7,570 nt of DNA from the NCBI GenBank assembly GCA_003250135.1, contig QKHF01000251.1, forward strand, positions 1 through 7,570. Reading direction: 5' to 3'. Each line of letters opens with the position of its first letter. Positions within the stretch are counted from its first letter, which is position 1. The position numbers and the translations under genes are program-made. The stretch comes from Paracoccaceae bacterium (GTDB lineage Bacteria > Pseudomonadota > Alphaproteobacteria > Rhodobacterales > Rhodobacteraceae). Of the stretch, positions 4,759 through 7,570 are shown piece by piece. The notes below the pieces were generated by a model. That model ran no database searches. It was not told the DNA's origin and saw only the letters and a list, made by a program, of their open reading frames with translations.

Positions 4759-6435
4759 ATGGCCTTCAAATCCGATATCGAGATCGCCCGCGAAGCCCGA
4801 AAGAAGCCGATTCAGGAGATCGGCGCCGGTCTCGGCGTGCCGGCCGAGGCGTTGCTGCCCTTCGGCCATGACAAGGCGAAGCTCACGGCGGAGTTCATCG
4901 CCACGCTGCAGGACCGGCCCAACGGCAAGCTGATCCTGGTGACGGCGGTCAACCCGACGCCCGCAGGCGAGGGAAAGACGACCACCACGGTGGGCCTCGG
5001 CGACGGACTGAACCGGATCGGCAAGAAGGCGGCGATCTGCCTGCGCGAGCCTTCGCTCGGGCCCTGTTTCGGCATGAAGGGCGGCGCCGCCGGCGGCGGT
5101 TATGCGCAAGTGGTGCCGATGGAGGACATCAACCTTCATTTCACCGGCGATTTCCACGCCATCACCAGCGCGCACAACCTGCTGTCGGCGATGATCGACA
5201 ACCATGTCTACTGGGGCAACGAGCAGGAGATCGACGTGCGTCGCATCACCTGGCGCCGGGTGATGGACATGAACGACCGCGCGCTGCGCGAGATCGTCTC
5301 GTCACTGGGCGGGGTCGCCAACGGGTTTCCGCGCGAGGCCGGGTTCGACATCACGGTCGCCTCAGAGATCATGGCGATCCTGTGCCTCTCCGACGACCTG
5401 AAGGACCTGCAGCGCCGCCTTGGCGACATCATCGTCGCCTATCGCCGGGACCGCAGCCCGGTCTACGCGCGGGATGTGAAAGCCGATGGCGCGATGACGG
5501 TGTTGCTGCAGCAGGCGATGCAGCCCAATCTGGTGCAGACGCTGGAGAACAACCCCGCCTTCATCCATGGCGGCCCCTTCGCGAATATCGCCCACGGCTG
5601 CAACTCGGTGATCGCTACCAAGACCGCGCTGAAGCTGGCCGATTACGTTGTGACGGAGGCCGGGTTCGGCGCCGATCTGGGGGCGGAGAAGTTCTTCGAC
5701 ATCAAGTGCCGCAAGGCCGGTCTGAAGCCCGCCGCCGCGGTGATCGTCGCCACGGTGCGGGCGCTGAAATCCAATGGCGGCGTCGGCAAGGACGCGCTGG
5801 ATCAGGAGAATGTCGCGGCGCTGAAAAAGGGCTGCGTCAATCTCCGCCGCCACATCGCCAATGTGAAGCAGTTCGGCGTGCCGGTGGTGGTGGCGATCAA
5901 CCATTTCGCCTCCGACACCGAGGCGGAGATCGACGCGGTGCGGGTCTACGCTGAAAGCCAGGGGGTCGACGCGATCCTTTGCCGTCACTGGGCGGAAGGG
6001 TCCGCCGGGACCGAAGACCTCGCCCGCCGCGTTGTCGAGATCGCCGAGTCGGGCGCCGCGCAATTCGCGCCGCTCTACACCGACGACATTCCCCTGTTCG
6101 AGAAGATGGAGACCATCGCCAAGCGCATCTACGGCGCGAACGAGGTGCTGGCCGACACCAAGATCCGCAAGCAGCTGCATGAATGGGAGGAGCAGGGCTT
6201 CGGCAACCTGCCGGTCTGCATGGCCAAGACGCAGTATTCCTTCTCCACCGATCCCAATCTGAAGGGCGCGCCGATCGATCATGGCGTGCCTGTGCGCGAG
6301 GTGCGCCTCGCTGCAGGGGCGGGCTTCGTGGTGGCGATTTGCGGTCAGATCATGACCATGCCGGGCCTGCCGCGCATCCCCTCGGCCGAAGCGATCGGAC
6401 TGAGCCAGAGCGGGCTGATCGAGGGCCTGTTCTGA
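4759..6435 (+). CDS. fhs: formate-tetrahydrofolate ligase
   Basis: Complete 558-aa enzyme of standard family length. It uses ATP to join formate to tetrahydrofolate, giving 10-formyl-THF, ADP and phosphate, in the cytoplasm. The nucleotide-binding P-loop TPAGEGKTT is at 67-75. The conserved CLREPSLGPCFGMKGGAAGGGY region is at 94-115; its Arg96 corresponds to the formyl-phosphate-binding arginine of characterised enzymes. DFHAITSAHNLL (131-142), NGGVGKDALDQEN and the C-terminal QIMTMPGLPRIPSAEAIG segment are also intact. Nothing catalytic looks damaged. The stop codon overlaps the next gene's ATG by one base, and folD follows, so the three genes form an operon. In bacteria with this pair, Fhs and FolD interconvert formate and methylene-THF, either supplying one-carbon units or releasing formate. 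Confidence 0.98.
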   Translation: MAFKSDIEIAREARKKPIQEIGAGLGVPAEALLPFGHDKAKLTAEFIATLQDRPNGKLILVTAVNPTPAGEGKTTTTVGLGDGLNRIGKKAAICLREPSLGPCFGMKGGAAGGGYAQVVPMEDINLHFTGDFHAITSAHNLLSAMIDNHVYWGNEQEIDVRRITWRRVMDMNDRALREIVSSLGGVANGFPREAGFDITVASEIMAILCLSDDLKDLQRRLGDIIVAYRRDRSPVYARDVKADGAMTVLLQQAMQPNLVQTLENNPAFIHGGPFANIAHGCNSVIATKTALKLADYVVTEAGFGADLGAEKFFDIKCRKAGLKPAAAVIVATVRALKSNGGVGKDALDQENVAALKKGCVNLRRHIANVKQFGVPVVVAINHFASDTEAEIDAVRVYAESQGVDAILCRHWAEGSAGTEDLARRVVEIAESGAAQFAPLYTDDIPLFEKMETIAKRIYGANEVLADTKIRKQLHEWEEQGFGNLPVCMAKTQYSFSTDPNLKGAPIDHGVPVREVRLAAGAGFVVAICGQIMTMPGLPRIPSAEAIGLSQSGLIEGLF

Positions 6436-6926
6436 TGCTGCGGGTGGTTTTCGCGGCGCTTCTCGCCTTTGTCGCCTGCGCCTCGGCGGCGCGGGCGCAG
6501 GAGGGCGAGGATCGGCAGGAGGGCTATTATTACCCGCCTGTCACCTCGACCGAGATCTTCGCCCGCGACCGCCCGATTGCGCCGGAGGCGGACCGGGCCG
6601 TGCGGGTCACATTCGTCACCCAGATCACCAAGGCGATGCTGGACGCGCCGGATACGCCGCCTTACGTGCTGTTCGCCAAGGGCGCGGAGGCGGAGAAGCT
6701 GATCCTGATCGGGCTTGACGACGAGATGTTCAAGACGCTTTACCGCGCGCGGGCGGTGTTGGCGCAGTTGACGTCGAATGCGCGGGGCACGGAGTTTTTC
6801 GTGCGCAGCGAGCAACAGACGACGGCGACCTTCTTCGACCTGCTGGTGCTGCTGGGCTTCGAAAGCCTCACCGTCTCGGACGGGGAGACCTGGGCGCATC
6901 GGATCGTGTTTGAGGCGAACCGGTAG
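6435..6926 (+). CDS. exported 163-aa protein of unknown function in the fhs-folD operon
   Basis: Residues 1-21 form a Sec signal peptide (MLRVVFAALLAFVACASAARA) with probable cleavage after ARA at 21, before QEGEDRQEG. Cys15 within it does not fit a lipobox well because Phe is at -3, so a soluble periplasmic protein is more likely than a lipoprotein. The mature part begins with a Tyr-Pro-rich motif, EGYYYPPVTSTEIFARDRP (29-47). It continues as a compact alpha/beta sequence: RVTFVTQITKAML, YVLFAKGAEAEKLILIG, LYRARAVLAQLTSNARGT, FFDLLVLLGFESLTVSDG. I recognise no characterised family. Translation is probably coupled to fhs (TGATG overlap), and eight bases separate it from folD. Its conserved-looking place between two cytoplasmic folate enzymes is unexplained. 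Homologues in databases may carry misleading names, so the label should be checked. Confidence 0.85.
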   Translation: MLRVVFAALLAFVACASAARAQEGEDRQEGYYYPPVTSTEIFARDRPIAPEADRAVRVTFVTQITKAMLDAPDTPPYVLFAKGAEAEKLILIGLDDEMFKTLYRARAVLAQLTSNARGTEFFVRSEQQTTATFFDLLVLLGFESLTVSDGETWAHRIVFEANR

Positions 6927-6934
6927 AAACGGAC

Positions 6935-7570
6935 ATGGATAGCGTTTTGAAGGATCGGGCGGCTGTGATCGATGGGCGGGACTTCGCCGCACAGGTTCGC
7001 GAGAAGGTGGCCGAAGGCGTCGCTGCGCTGAAGGCCGAGCACGGGATCACGCCTGGCCTCGCCGTGGTGCTGGTGGGCGAGGACCCGGCCTCGGAAGTCT
7101 ATGTGCGCAATAAGGCTCGCCAGACCGTTGAGGTCGGCATGGCCTCGTTCAAGCACGCGCTGCCCGCGGAGACGCCCGAGGCGGACCTTCTGGCGCTGGT
7201 CGGGCGGCTGAACGCGGATCCGGCGGTGCATGGGATTCTGGTGCAGTTGCCGCTGCCGGATCACATCGACGAAGACAAGGTGATCAACGCCATCGCGCCG
7301 GAGAAGGACGTGGACGGGTTCCATGTCTCCAACGCGGGCAAGCTGGCGACCGGGCAGAAGGCGATGGTTCCCTGCACGCCGCTTGGCTGCCTGATGCTGC
7401 TGCGCGACCGGCTGGGCGACCTTTCCGGACTGAATGCGGTGGTGCTGGGCCGGTCCAACATCGTCGGCAAGCCGATGGCGCAGCTTCTGCTGCGCGACAA
7501 CTGCACCGTCACCATCGCCCATTCGCGGACCCGCGATCTGGCGGAGGTCTGCCGCCGCGCTGATATTCTG
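6935..7570 (+). CDS. folD: bifunctional methylenetetrahydrofolate dehydrogenase / methenyltetrahydrofolate cyclohydrolase, 3' end missing
   Basis: The first 212 residues of FolD; the reading frame is open to the window edge, and the family is usually about 290-300 aa. FolD oxidises 5,10-methylene-THF with NADP+ and hydrolyses methenyl-THF to 10-formyl-THF, both reversibly, in the cytoplasm. The catalytic Tyr56 and Lys60 lie in SEVYVRNKARQ. VHGILVQLPLP (98-108), PEKDVDGFH (122-130), PCTPLG (146-151) and the Rossmann-fold NADP motif GRSNIVGKPMAQLL (172-185), followed by HSRT (197-200), are all intact. The ATG at 6935 is eight bases after the preceding stop with only a weak GGA upstream, suggesting translational coupling. 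A GTG ten codons later (VIDGRDF) is a possible alternative start. It works directly with Fhs, which makes the 10-formyl-THF that FolD converts to methylene-THF. Confidence 0.97.
   Translation, partial: MDSVLKDRAAVIDGRDFAAQVREKVAEGVAALKAEHGITPGLAVVLVGEDPASEVYVRNKARQTVEVGMASFKHALPAETPEADLLALVGRLNADPAVHGILVQLPLPDHIDEDKVINAIAPEKDVDGFHVSNAGKLATGQKAMVPCTPLGCLMLLRDRLGDLSGLNAVVLGRSNIVGKPMAQLLLRDNCTVTIAHSRTRDLAEVCRRADIL

Noticed and set aside
5362..6282. 306-aa minus-strand open frame across fhs
   Set aside because: It lies wholly inside the highly conserved fhs gene and its translation is rich in His, Arg and Gly with no domain. It is a by-product of GC-rich codon bias.
6471..6479. Lipoprotein signal at Cys15 of the protein between fhs and folD
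   Set aside because: The residues before the cysteine are Phe-Val-Ala, which does not fit the usual lipobox with Leu at -3, while a good ARA signal peptidase I site lies six residues later.

Overview
This is an ordinary-looking piece of a GC-rich alphaproteobacterial chromosome, most likely from the Rhodobacterales. The indications are the very GC-rich codon usage, the mix of gene families, and a formate-tetrahydrofolate ligase (fhs) followed by folD with one small secreted-protein gene between them. That assignment is inference from family knowledge; no rRNA or other phylogenetic marker is present. I see no mobile element, CRISPR array, tRNA, rRNA or phage gene.

Layout. Positions 1-125 are strikingly AT-rich and carry several inverted and direct repeats, a probable operator/promoter region. 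A run of plus-strand genes follows: an HxlR-family regulator with an extra C-terminal SCP2-like domain (153-836), a 101-aa single-helix membrane protein (880-1185), a YibF-like glutathione S-transferase (1209-1817) and a 60-aa membrane-anchored microprotein (1919-2101). A TerB-like protein (2129-2581) is on the minus strand, divergent from an 81-aa two-helix membrane protein (2703-2948). That gene converges on an Lrp/AsnC regulator (2957-3430, minus). The Lrp gene is divergent from a small DUF6356-type membrane protein (3540-3782, plus). A strong 13-bp hairpin then separates this from a MOSC-domain protein (3914-4513).

The right third is a one-carbon operon: fhs (4759-6435), a 163-aa exported protein of unknown function (6435-6926, overlapping fhs by one base) and folD (6935 to the window edge, incomplete). 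Fhs charges tetrahydrofolate with formate to give 10-formyl-THF. FolD interconverts 10-formyl-, methenyl- and methylene-THF. Together they connect formate to purine, thymidylate, serine and formyl-methionine synthesis. The exported protein between two cytoplasmic enzymes is the main unexplained partner. The 245-bp gap before fhs holds several tandem hairpins and a possible closing stem, so it may be a structured leader RNA.

Nothing here amounts to a clearly new multi-gene system. The best leads are the fhs leader, the exported protein in the fhs-folD operon, the regulator operators, and two minus-strand genes whose best predicted promoters lie so close to the ATG that their mRNAs could be leaderless or nearly so.
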